Shown in pieces: positions 36,448 to 46,947 of a stretch of 64,000 bases of DNA. Position 1 is the first letter of the stretch. Each line of letters begins with the position of its first letter. A program made the position numbers and the translations under genes. A model generated the notes under the pieces. That model saw only the letters and a list, made by a program, of their open reading frames with translations. It made no database searches and was not told where the DNA came from. Source of the DNA: Pempheris klunzingeri (Eukaryota; Chordata; Actinopteri; Acropomatiformes; Pempheridae); the NCBI RefSeq assembly GCF_042242105.1, contig NC_092028.1:11703338-11767337 (forward strand). The letters are read 5' to 3'.

Positions 36448-36690
36448 TCAGTATGTGTCCAGGCCTGCACTCATCTTCAAAACCTGCTGCTCAGCAAACA
36501 CCAAGTGAACTCTTCAGACAGAACAAGAACAACATGAGTTCAGGTTTCCCTAGTGGGGAACACGTGTTTCTATGGCCAGTGTGAGTACGACTGTTCATCA
36601 GAGCACCCAGAACAGAAAACAGCCCCACAGTGGCTACCATCTTTGATTTGCCCAGCTGCATTCAAAGACTCTGCGTTGGCCAGAATATCA
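36448..36690 (+). pseudogene. Partial duplicate of fam20c-type intron 5/exon 6/intron 6
   Basis: From 36448 the sequence matches 33659 onward (end of intron 5), then the first ~58 bp of exon 6 ([12 protein letters not shown]...), then jumps to material matching 34047-34118 in intron 6. About 230 bp of exon 6 and intron 6 are therefore missing. Because it carries intron sequence, it arose by DNA duplication and not by retroposition. The polypyrimidine tract before the exon copy is replaced by the inverted complement of the original 30 bp (36513-36542 versus 33718-33747), which removes a usable acceptor. It directly abuts the Tc1 remnant. It is not a functional exon. Confidence 0.85.
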
Positions 36691-37573
36691 GTGCAGTTGT
36701 GTGTTTTTTTCATTTCAGCTGTACTTGTATATGTTGTTGGTTAGTTTAATCTAATACAAAGCATCATATTTTAGGACCTCTACATATGTTTTGCATATTA
36801 TTTAATAAAGCTGTGAGTAAAAAGTACACTCTGTAGAAGTGGTAGAAGTATAAAGTGGCATGAAAAGAAAACACTAAAGTACAAGTAGCTCAAATTGACA
36901 CGAATGAACATCCTGTTTGAGGAAGTCTTTTGCTGAAGAAAACTTCACTCAGTTCCAGATTGAAGGAAACAACTTTTACATGAGCTTCAGAAGACAGCAG
37001 ACGGTTATGATGAGCATTTTTTTTTTCATGCAGTGTGCACATACAGGTTGCGTCAGTACTTATCTGACCTCTATTCTTTTCACTCACAGGGACAATTTGT
37101 CTCAGCACAGAGCTTAATGTCATTCAGTATTCAGCAAAGCAGGGACTTAGTCAGAAAACCGTGAAAAAGACAACATTAGGATAAAATAAGAAACTTAGGT
37201 TATACATTTCCTTCTATCAGTACTTAGTTACACACCGCCGGTGCAGATAGAGAATGAAAGCGAGCATAGGACTGAACGAGTATAAGAACAGGGTGTCTTG
37301 TCACTTAATACTCTGGCATCCAGAGCACAATAACTGCTTTGCAGCTGCCAGTTTGTCGGTGTTAGAAATACCAAAACATGCTGATGAAATTGCTTCAACA
37401 TTTTCACATAAAATACACTTTTGCATAGAAATGTTGCATATATATACATAACATTTTATTCCACAGGATGCACTGATAGCTATTCAGTCAAAGAGAAAAG
37501 ATGCACACACAAAAAAAAAAGATTCAGGATTCAGTCACCCTGCAGTGGATGCTGCCCCCTGTTGCCACTGACC

Positions 37574-37708
37574 GGAAGTGAAAGTACATGGATCGGTTTC
37601 ATTTTCCAAACGTCACCAGAAAACAGGAAAGGAAGAATTTGCAATGCAATGAGTCCCGCCTATTCTTAAATCTGCTCTATTGTGATTTCTGACCCACTTT
37701 CATTTCCT
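37574..37708 (+). promoter_or_regulatory. IRF / ETS-IRF motif cluster upstream of the Sp140-type gene
   Basis: Three motifs lie within 135 bp. GGAAGTGAAA at 37574-37583 fits the ETS-IRF composite GGAANNGAAA. GGTTTCATTTTCC at 37595-37607 (other strand GGAAAATGAAACC) contains the IRF element GAAANNGAAA. Around 37697-37708, on the other strand, GGAAATGAAAGT again fits GGAANNGAAA. They end about 80 bp before the start codon. Mammalian SP100, SP110 and SP140 are interferon-induced, so the placement makes biological sense. Transcription-factor use is inferred, not shown. Confidence 0.6.
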
Positions 37709-37785
37709 AAACTTTTAGTGCGCTCTTGGAGCATTTTCACTCGGTGTGGTCTGCAGAGAAGCGGGGTGAGCTCAGCTGTGCAGCG

Positions 37786-39170
37786 ATGGACCCGGTGGAT
37801 TTCCTGGAGCCTGAGGTGCTGCTGCAGTTTTTCCACTGTCATAAAACAGAAATGTCCTGCATGGAGAACCCGCTCACCTTCCTCAGGCAGCTCAGGGATC
37901 ACAACCTGATCCCGGAGAACAGATACAAGGTGAGGCGCTGACGTGGAAACGTTTTGCGTTTGTGGCGCACGGGCACCTCCTCACATGGCGCCCTGTTTGG
38001 ATTAAAATTGCGCGCGGGAACTGCATGACGAGTCATCCTCCCTAGAGATTTCATAATAGGCCAAATGTTCAGTGTCTGCAAAGTTTTACATGTATCCTCT
38101 AAGCTGCTGTAGAATAGTTTAACCATAAATGAGAAACAATGAACAGGGAAACTATTTAACAGCCCTGGGACACAGTTGTTTATGAACTGCACCATAAGCA
38201 CTACAGTATTGAAGTTAAAGTTACATAAAAGTCCACTTAAAAGTAGATTTTAACTCAGAGCTCCTTCATTTTTATAATTAAAGGGATAGTTCAGATTTTT
38301 TCTAGTGGGGTTTTGTGGGGCACCAGACTGCCATCGGCACACCACGGGTTTGCAGGATGGCAGGACACAGGCGCTGCTCTGTTGTCCACAGGATCAGCAG
38401 AAAAACATCAAGTCTGGGCTTTATTTTAGAATATTTCAGTAGCCCCTTTTCCACCAACATTCCCAGGAACTTTTATTACCAGGAATTTATTTACCTGGGT
38501 TAAAATAATACCTGGTAATCTGTGTGGTTTGCGTTTCCACCGCACCTCCAAGTTCCAGAACATATATTCAAATCAGGCTGATGATGTTTGAGGGGAGCGA
38601 CTGTTGTGGTCCTTCAGCTTCTCATAATCTTTATTTAAGTTTCTTCAACTTTTCACAAAGTCTGCCTGGACCTCGTCGTCCGTCCACGTCTCGTAGCTTC
38701 TCTTCCTTTGCTCCATTTTCCAAATGATCAAAACACAAACGAAGTGAAGCTCGTAGAAATGACATAAACAAGTTTGCAGCCACTCTGGTTTAAACATGGA
38801 GTGTGAACGGAAGTGCGGAACGCTGCAAGTGTGTTTCCACCAATCAGCGTTCTTCCGCACACAGCCCCGCCCCACAAATATTCCGGGTTATCAGAAAAGT
38901 ACCACCCCCCCACTAGGTACTTTTTTCAGGGAAAGTTCGGGGTTGAGGGAAAATTTTTTCCCCGGGTAATAACGGTGGAAACACGCCAAGGTTTTTCAAA
39001 ATCGCAGGTATGAATCTGTAAGTGGTTATCCTGTATCAATCAAGTGTAAGTGATTAAGCCAGAAGTGAGCCAGCGTGATGTATTTTTAAAAAAAAAAGAC
39101 AACCGTCCTTTTACAGATATCATTATTGAGCTGATGGCACGTGATAGATAGATGTCATCCAACCCTACTG

Positions 39171-39208
<38 letters not shown>

Positions 39209-42200
39209 AGGGTGAGTCGCATGAAGAGTAAAGACAACAAGCAGCAAGGTGTTTATGACATTTTGGACTGGTTGGAGACGGCGCGATCGAAGTACATCGA
39301 AGTGTTCTGGAGATGTGCCTTCAATGAGACCATCATGAGCCATTACCCCACCCTGCGACTGCTGCGCAACCGTCTCATGGACGGTTAGTCAGTGTTCTCT
39401 TTGCCTGTGATTCATGTTTTTACCCCGACAAATTAATAGAAAAAAAAAGAAAAGAACAGCACAACACAAACTGAAACATGCATATATACAGTCTTCACTT
39501 TTCACAGTGTCTCAGATTCCAAAAACTCCATTTGCAAGGTGTTTATTGGATAAACGGTTGAAATACTTTGCTACTGACAAAAAGTAAAACTGCCAAAAGA
39601 TGGATAAATGATCAATTCAAAATGTTACAGGGAGCCAGTGCAGGGCAGCTAAAACTGGACTAACTAAAGATCTAAGATATAATGGATCTAATGGACCAGT
39701 CCCACTTGACCTCTTGACAGTGATTTTATACTACCTTCCACATATCTTTAGCTAGCAACTGAACACAGAAAAAAATTAAAGCTATTACCTTCCTCTTTTT
39801 AGTAAATGTTTGATTTTGAAATGCCTAATAGCCAACAAACTTTTGTTACAAGAAAAGGCACATGCAAAATACAACTTTTTTTTTTTTACACAAAGTGGCC
39901 AGATAGACGTAAGCATGACATCACACAAAATGTATAATATCAATATGATGAAACAGCACCAACTTGTGGGACGACCAACCCCGTTCTCCCCTATTTACAA
40001 TACCCATCATTTAATTGCAGGGTCTTACCTTGTTGACGTGCAACTGCCTGAGAGGTTGGAAGAGACGGATGAGGGGAAAAGGAAGGAGCTTTCAGTGGAG
40101 GAGGAGGAGGAGGAGGGAGAGGAGAAGCAAGCAAACTCTGTGAAAAAGAAGAGAAAACGGAAAAGTAGGAGCTCGTGCGATGATGATGAGGAGGAGCAGG
40201 CCGGTCCATCGTCTCAGTTGACTCCAGCTCAAAGGAAAAGGTCAAAGAAAATACCCCTGTGTAAGTCACCTCCTTTAGTCGCCACCATCGGCTGTATAAA
40301 AGAAGCACATGCAGCTTGTGATGTGAAGCCAGTGCAGAAGTGCTTGAAACCTGCACTCCATTGGCTCCAAAAAGGAGTCCAATTGCATGAAAGTCTATGA
40401 GAAAAAGACCCTACTTCTCATTTGATTTATTCCCTCAGTAAACACTTTCCCAATGAGTTTCTGGTCTCAATAGCTCCTTCTAAGTCTTCTTCAATACAGC
40501 ATGATGTTCATTTTTGTAAGTGATGGTCCCATTTAGAGGAAAGTAGACCGTAAAGCAGGGTATGCTTTAGGGCGGGACTACCCTGTGACTAACCAATCAG
40601 AGGCGGTCTTCGTGGAATGATTTCTGGCTCCAAAAAAACCAAGATGGCGACGACCATGAAACCAAGATGGCTCTTAAAGCCAAACTTTAGGCTTCAAAAG
40701 CAGCAGTCCACAAACCACTGGATGACGTCACGGTGGCTACGTCCACTCCTCATATAGAATCTACGGTTGCCAACACCTTTGTTAACATGACTGAACAAGT
40801 CTACATTTTTTAAAACATTTTTTATTTCTCAGATTCTCCTCTGAAGAAAGGACAGAAGAGCAACATTTGGACCTGGCCCATCTACAAGATCCAGCTGCCT
40901 GTGACCTGTGCACAACAGGAGGGGACACTGAACAGAGACAGACTGGCCAAAGGTTGGGGTGGCTGAAGTGTCTGTTTAAGAATTACTATTATCATTGTCT
41001 GATCTAAAAAGGAAAAATAAGCCCACTGGAAATGGTGAATTAGTACCAGGCTTAGAGATCTCTAATCCGGTTTATTGATATTTGACAAATATATTTGATG
41101 ATTGACATTAACACCTTCCCAATCCTCAGGGCTGAAATGCATTGTGGTCGGGAAAACGTGGTTTACTCCCGCTGAATTTGAGAGGTTTTCTGGGAAGAAG
41201 AACTCTAGGAACTGGAAGCTAAGCATTCGATGTATGGGCACCTCCCTGGGAAAACTCATACAGGTTGGTTGAAAAAGCTTTTTTATTTTGCCACACACAC
41301 GGGACAAGACTGTGACTCATGAAAACCATTTCTTTTTCTGCGTTTTGAATATCACTGCAGGAAGGTCACCTGAAAGCAGTGCGTTACAAAGGGCGCAAAA
41401 AGGTGAGGCCAGAAACTGGTGAAAATGCATAATAAATATAAATAAATAAGTTCAGACTTTTGTAGTGTACCCTCTTCTTTTTAGTGATTTTGAGCCATCT
41501 CCTCCCTTTCTTTTCTTCTAGGCCAAGAAAACTCTGTTCACATCTAATCACACAAGCACAGGTATGTTGTATTCTATCTATCTATCTATGATGCAGCCTC
41601 TCAATTATATACACTGATGCCCATATAGTTGGAATAATTGTTCAATACCCCCAATTTTGTTAAAGCCTGAATACACAATTTGCAAAGGTTAATTGTGGTT
41701 TAAGTTTCACTGTGATATGTTTGGAAGAGTTTGATCAATAAAGTTGAGAAGATATACACTTTATTTATCAAGAATAAATCACATTGTCACAATCATTTCA
41801 TGAGAAGAGGTAAAAAACATTTTATTCCCACTTTATGGGCAACAGTGTATTAACATAATTATCTTGTTACATTATCTAATGTTGGAGAAAGGATTGATAT
41901 AAACAAGCAATGGAAAATGGCTCTTCACCTGCTTTTTTTAGTGTCTGAGGGAGGAGAAGAAGAAGAAGAAGAAGAAGAAGAAGAAGAAGAAGAGCAAGAA
42001 GAAGTAGATGAAGGTGAAGATGAGGGCTTCGACCAGCTTTCGTCAAGTAGCAAAGACAGTTCCACAGAGGGCACAGGTGCTGCTCTCTGCAAAGTCATAA
42101 TCAGGGTTAAAATGAATTAAATAAATTCTAACAACAATAAAAATTTTCATAGATCCCCGTATCAGTTATACCGTCAGTATGTGTCCATTACAGGTGATGA

Positions 42201-44751
42201 AGGAGAGACGGAGGAGCAGCAGACAGAAGCCAGCCATGGCGGCAGCAAGAAGGTGTTCAAAGTTACATGTGGAGACATCGCTGGGACCTTACATGAAAAA
42301 CGATTTGCATCGGGTAACTATATCTCTCTGGACTGTATATAAAGATGGATGTCTGATTTGTCGCTCTGGTTAACGGTGTGTACCGGCTGAAACCCAGCAG
42401 AGTGTATCTCCTCTAAACCTGTATTCACTGCCAGGGACTTCTGGGAAGTGCGTTCGTACTGAGACCAGCTGGATGACCCCAGTGGAGTTCCTGCAGGCCG
42501 CGTCATGTCCCGCTGATGCCAACTGGAGGAGAGACATCAAGTGGGATGGGAAACCACTCAGTGTTCTAACAGAGGTAACCGTAAAGTGTGCGTGAGTGCT
42601 GATAGCATTTTGAATTATTAACTATGCACAGAGAGAGAGAGAGAGAGAGAGAAATTACACTTTAAAGTTATGATTTGATTCCTGGTTGCTTTGGCAACAC
42701 TTGATTTGCATTAGCAGCTACTTAATGCAGCTCTGATATGGTTGTTATCAATGAAACGAACTTGCTCTCTCGATTACATGTGCACTAAATCTAGTGTGGG
42801 GATGGTGAACTCCACCATTACTAGTGACAGCTACTATACAGACAGATAGATTTTTGTCGTTCAGTCCTGCGAGAACTCATCAAGTCAAAGTCAAGTCAGA
42901 GAGTTAAATGTTCAAAAGTTAGACTTTCATTGACACTTTCACCAAATGTACCAAATACGTGCAGAAAGCATAATTCCCAAAAGTGGCAAGATGAAGTTAA
43001 AAGACAGAAGAAGACGAATCTTCAATTTGGTTCATGACAGCGGACTGCAAAAGGAAATCTACCACATCTTGGACTTAAATCAGCCTAAACTGACGCTTAA
43101 AAAACCAAAATGTGAGGTTATTTAATTCAGCATCGGATTCAGAAACATGTGACTAACGATGCAGTAAAAATGACAGTAACCGTAGCCCGGGAGGATATGA
43201 GAGCCTAAAATTAACAATTATTCATTTGTCAATTTGTCTATTTCAGGCAAACATCTTGAATTTCCACTCACTGCTGTGTGCTTGCAGACTGTGCAAACCA
43301 AATATTACAGAACTGGTAAGTTTGTTGATTGGCCGGTTTAGAAGCATCTCCTTATTCTACATTAATCATTGTTCTGCATTGACGCTGTGATGGTCGTGGT
43401 TACAGCATTTTACATGAAAAACACTGACTGTGGATCTTCTAGCAACAATATGCAACTATTTCGCCTTAAAATATGCTGCTGTGGGTTGCTGTCCTGCCTG
43501 GTGTTGATTCAAAGTCTGTTCCACTTGAACTATTTTTGCTCTTGTTAGAATAGTTCAGTATCCTTCGTAGCTCAGAAATGAACAGAATTAAATGTGGCAA
43601 TCACCTGTAATTACCCACTTGAGCCAATAGAGGCCGTCGTTGCCAAAGCAAATCAAAAGTTCCAAAGTCTTAGTACAAAACCTGTGTCTCACAAAGAGCT
43701 ACAACACAAGTCTGAGTGAAAACCTTTTTTCTCTCAGATGCAGCGTGTAATTGTATCGTGTATCGTGTGCAAACAAGTTGCTGTCATGTCTGTCTTGGCA
43801 GGACAATCAGAGAAATGACGATGAGTGCTGCATCTGTAAAAGTGAAGAAGAAGAGGAGGGAGACTTGGTGGAGTGCGATCAATGTCCTCGTTCCTTCCAC
43901 CAGAAATGTCACCTGCCTCATATAGAGGACATCATTTTAACGTGAGCTTTGACAACCAAGACACAAAAAAATGATTTTGTTGATTTCTCTTTTATGTGAT
44001 ATTATATGGTCGTCTTGTGTTTTTAGCTATTAGCATCTTGTTGAGGCTGAGAGAGAAAACTGCACTAATCAATGTTTCATATGAACAGTGGATCGTGCCA
44101 TGTGAGATTTGTTGTTTCTAGTGAAGAAACAGTAAATTATCATCCAACTCTGCAGTGCCCCTCGGCTCTAATGAACAATCTTTTAGCTCATTTCTTCAGT
44201 AACTTTCCTGTTTTGGTTCAGTCTCATGAATGTCATTATTAGCTGTTCTCAGAGAAAAGCTCTGATAAATCGATTGTTCACTGATAAACCTGCCAAGCAC
44301 CAAACTAAAGACAGACACAGTCAACAACTTGCTAGTAAGTCAGTGGTGGAGACCAAAAAAGAGCTCAGAGAGCGTTACATTTTACACAAATATTTACAGA
44401 AACATGACCCCAAATGAATGCTGATGCAAATGCCGTTAATCAAGGCTCAACCTCAGATATTTATTCTAGCTGCCTGATTTTTCTCTCTCTTTGCCTATTA
44501 ATAATGGAGGCAGCAGTAGCAACGCTGAACTCAGAAAGAAGCATCTTTTTCAATTCAACGTTTGTATAACTAACTGAATAAATTACAAACTATTCAAACT
44601 GAGTAGTTTCTTTGCTTTTTGAAGACACTTCGAGTTAATAAAATCTCCACCTAAATCATCATGTTACAATAGTCCTGTGTGTATCTGCATTTGCATTAAA
44701 CCCATATTCAAGATAATAGTTTGACTATATACATATATATGATATATATTC

Positions 44752-44806
<55 letters not shown>

Positions 44807-45607
44807 CAGGGACCATAGGCCATGGATGTGTACGTTCTGTGTATTCACAACCAATCAAGAGTTTTACCGGGACCAGGTGGAAAGGGAAGCAGCCACGTCC
44901 CATCAAATATCACAACGCATGCTGGTGAGCTCACCGACTGTCTCTCTGCCTTCAGGTCTGAACATGTTAATGCCCGTGACGTCTTTCTGTCACATTGCCA
45001 TCGTTCATCCCTCTTTTCTTACTTCAACAGCAATGCCAGTATCTCCTCCTGTCTCTGTGGAGTGCCGATGAGCAACAAACTTTTACGATGAACCCTTGCC
45101 TTTATGTAAGTGGTTTCTTTGCTATTCCAGCAGACATGTTTACTGTCCTCCTGTTCCTGAGAAATACTACCAATTATGTGTTTTATATCAATCAAAGGGC
45201 ACTTTATCATCTGGCTATTTGCTAATGGTAGTCTGCTTTGCACCCACAGTTGAAAGACTACTCCTCTGTGATCAAGACTCCCATGTGGCTGGGAAAGGTA
45301 ATAGACAAACTCCAGGAGCAACTCTACAAGACTGTCGGGGAGTTTGAGTCCGACATCCAGCTCATTTTCACCAACTGTGCTTCGTACAACCGGGTAAGAA
45401 ATGGCGTCATTAACCTCCAGATGTCACGCAGGGTGGTTTAACTAAAGGATTTCAAACGATTTTTTTTGTTTTATTACTATACATACTATCCTGACGAAGA
45501 TTGTTCTTGTTCTTTTACAGGGCAATGCTGAATTCCTCACCCTGGGCAACAGACTGAAGGAGCTGTTTGATGAGGAGTTTAAGAATGTGTTCAACATCTG
45601 TGAATAA
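37786..45607 (+). CDS. Sp140/Sp110-type nuclear body protein with two SAND domains
   Basis: Sixteen coding exons: 37786-37929, 39209-39383, 40021-40260, 40833-40952, 41130-41263, 41361-41402, 41522-41561, 41942-42076, 42194-42313, 42435-42574, 43247-43315, 43802-43941, 44810-44924, 45031-45105, 45250-45393 and 45521-45607 (about 639 residues). Domains in order: HSR/CARD (about 5-105), acidic stretch and lysine-rich nuclear signals (about 125-185), SAND 1 (about 205-285, NWKLSIRC core), poly-Glu (about 303-325), SAND 2 (about 358-450, NWRRDIKW), PHD finger (C462-C465, C478-C481, H486-C489, C507-C510; complete C4HC3) and bromodomain (about 540-639). This is the architecture of Sp100/Sp110/Sp140 chromatin readers of PML nuclear bodies, except that the human proteins have one SAND. 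The ATG at 37786 precedes MDPVDFLEPEVLLQFF; no upstream in-frame ATG is seen. Exact orthology to SP100, SP110 or SP140 is not resolvable here. Confidence 0.92.
38441..38987. mobile_element. Non-autonomous DNA transposon in Sp140-type intron 1
   Basis: The left end GCCCCTTTTCCACCAACATT and the right end, reverse-complemented, GGCGTGTTTCCACCGTTATT are imperfect inverted repeats. The interior holds matching motifs (TACCTGGTAAT and CCCCGGGTAATAA) but no transposase frame. No clear target duplication was found, so the superfamily (PIF/Harbinger or hAT) is left open. Confidence 0.55.
39173..39205. repeat. (GT)n tract abutting the exon 2 acceptor of the Sp140-type gene
   Basis: About 16 GT units lead directly into the GCAG acceptor (AG at 39207-39208), with no pyrimidine tract between. 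Confidence 0.9.
40286..40765. mobile_element. Reverse-oriented, diverged copy of the CATAGACTGTATA MITE
   Basis: The left end CATCGGCTGTATAAAAGAAG and the right end, reverse-complemented, CGTAGATTCTATATGAGGAG match the ends of 10517-10979. Internal blocks (GATGACGTCACGGTGGCTAC, CCAAGATGGCGAC) are shared in reverse order. Flanking GTCGCCAC and GTTGCCAA are a 6/8 match, consistent with an aged 8-bp duplication. It lies in intron 3 of the Sp140-type gene and has no coding capacity. Confidence 0.75.
41953..41993 (+). repeat. (GAA)n coding microsatellite
   Basis: A GAA triplet run inside exon 8 of the Sp140-type gene encodes an uninterrupted run of about a dozen Glu between the two SAND domains. 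Length changes would stay in frame. Confidence 0.9.
44752..44805. repeat. (GT)n tract abutting the exon 13 acceptor of the Sp140-type gene
   Basis: About 26 GT units run to within a few bases of the acceptor (GAGCAG, AG at 44808-44809) of the exon that carries the last two PHD cysteines. Confidence 0.95.
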
Positions 45608-45917
45608 ACAGACTGTGAACAATGTCGATTAGCTAACGGGTAAAGGTTATATATAAAGGTTATAAGAACATGAATGCTGAGGATTACAGCCTTGTGATAT
45701 ATTTGCATATGAAATACAGCTATATCCCAAATAGATAATTTCTCTGTTGCAAGTTAGAAAATGGAAAAAAAAAAAATAAAAATCTCCTCATCCTCTTCTC
45801 TGCTTGAGGCCACATTAGGAGATACCAGCATAACACGTCCAGATTTCAGATCGGACTGCTGGCAGACGAGTTGCACTGTGGGTAGTGTAGACACCACATT
45901 TTGAGAAGAATGTGTGG

Positions 45918-45923
45918 AATAAA
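45918..45923 (+). terminator. Poly(A) signal of the Sp140-type gene
   Basis: AATAAA about 310 bp after the stop codon, followed by a T-rich stretch. An earlier A-rich run with AATAAA (about 45775) is an alternative. Confidence 0.55.
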
Positions 45924-46947
45924 GGAAACGATAATTCTCTCCAGTCGATTTTGTTTACTCATAGAATTACTAAATGTAATGAATTACAAGCCACTTTTTA
46001 ACTTTGTTTGCGGCTGAGATAATCCAAGTGGTTTTTCTTGAATAAGACTTTTTACAATAGACACAAAGCATTTTATATTAATGATATGATTTTTTTTTTA
46101 AAAAAGGATTTTGCTTAATGTTTTTCTGATGTTGCAAATTTTATAAGGTAGATAACATGAATGATAACAATGTATTTGCGACAAGCATGAATATACTGCA
46201 TTTAAAGTGTGACTCTTTAGTTTTATCTTACTGTCTCTGATGATGTGTTCCTTGTGGATCTTTGTTTTTAAAATACAAAATGTTCAATGACGTGATTGGT
46301 TTATTTTGATTTGTCTATAATCCGTAGAAAAGGAGAAGATTGATACTCTACACTTTCATTTTTATTTCTAATAAAATAATGTTTGTTATTCACACAGCAG
46401 GAAGACAAACCCACTACTACTACTACTACTACTACTTACACTTATGGTGTCATGTACATATACAGATTGCATGTACAGAGTGGTTCCTGTTGTGTGAGCT
46501 CCATGATGGGAGTTAAATCCTGATAGCAGCCTCCTTTATTTTGATCCTTTATTGTTCAGTAAGCCGTCCGTGCGGTCAGCTGACGTCACGGCCACAGTCC
46601 GCCAGCAGCAGATCTGTGCTGAGAGCTGCGCAGCCGCTCTGCGCATCCGTCGGCTGAGGTGGACAGCGCAGCCATTTCTCTGCCCCTCGTGAAAAACACG
46701 CAGGGGGGGGTAGTTGGGGGTGGCGGCGACTGTCCATTACGCGCACAACTAAGCCGACGCGCGGGAGTCATGACTTCATCAGCGCGTATCGAGGCTGAAC
46801 TCCCCATCTGCGACTGACATCCGCGATCTCCAAAACTTTCTCCCAATTCAACGCCTGCGCAGACAGAACACCCCCCCTCCTCCTCCTCCTCCTCCTCCTC
46901 AATCTCTCCCTCCATTTGGCTCATGTGTGTGTGTTTCTGTGTCAGCC
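45924..46947. other. Interval before the Myb/SANT-like gene
   Basis: No gene is seen. A (TAC)n microsatellite lies at 46413-46436. From about 46560 the sequence becomes CpG-rich and holds a CRE, marking the probable promoter and 5' UTR of the next gene. The open frame on the other strand across 46586-47155 is best explained as a CpG-island shadow. Confidence 0.6.
46581..46588. promoter_or_regulatory. CRE palindrome TGACGTCA
   Basis: A perfect CREB/ATF palindrome at the edge of the CpG-rich segment, about 360 bp upstream of the Myb/SANT-like start codon. Perfect CREs near CpG-island promoters are common in housekeeping genes. Use is inferred. Confidence 0.5.

Larger units (their letters stand above)
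35470..37573. other. Intergenic interval between the fam20c-type and Sp140-type genes
   Basis: No intact gene is seen. AATAAA at 36056-36061 is a possible, weakly supported poly(A) signal for the fam20c-type gene. The interval is largely repeats: a stepwise teleost repeat (about 35935-36065 and 36790-36900), a Tc1 3' stub, and a broken copy of the kinase exon 6. Confidence 0.55.
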
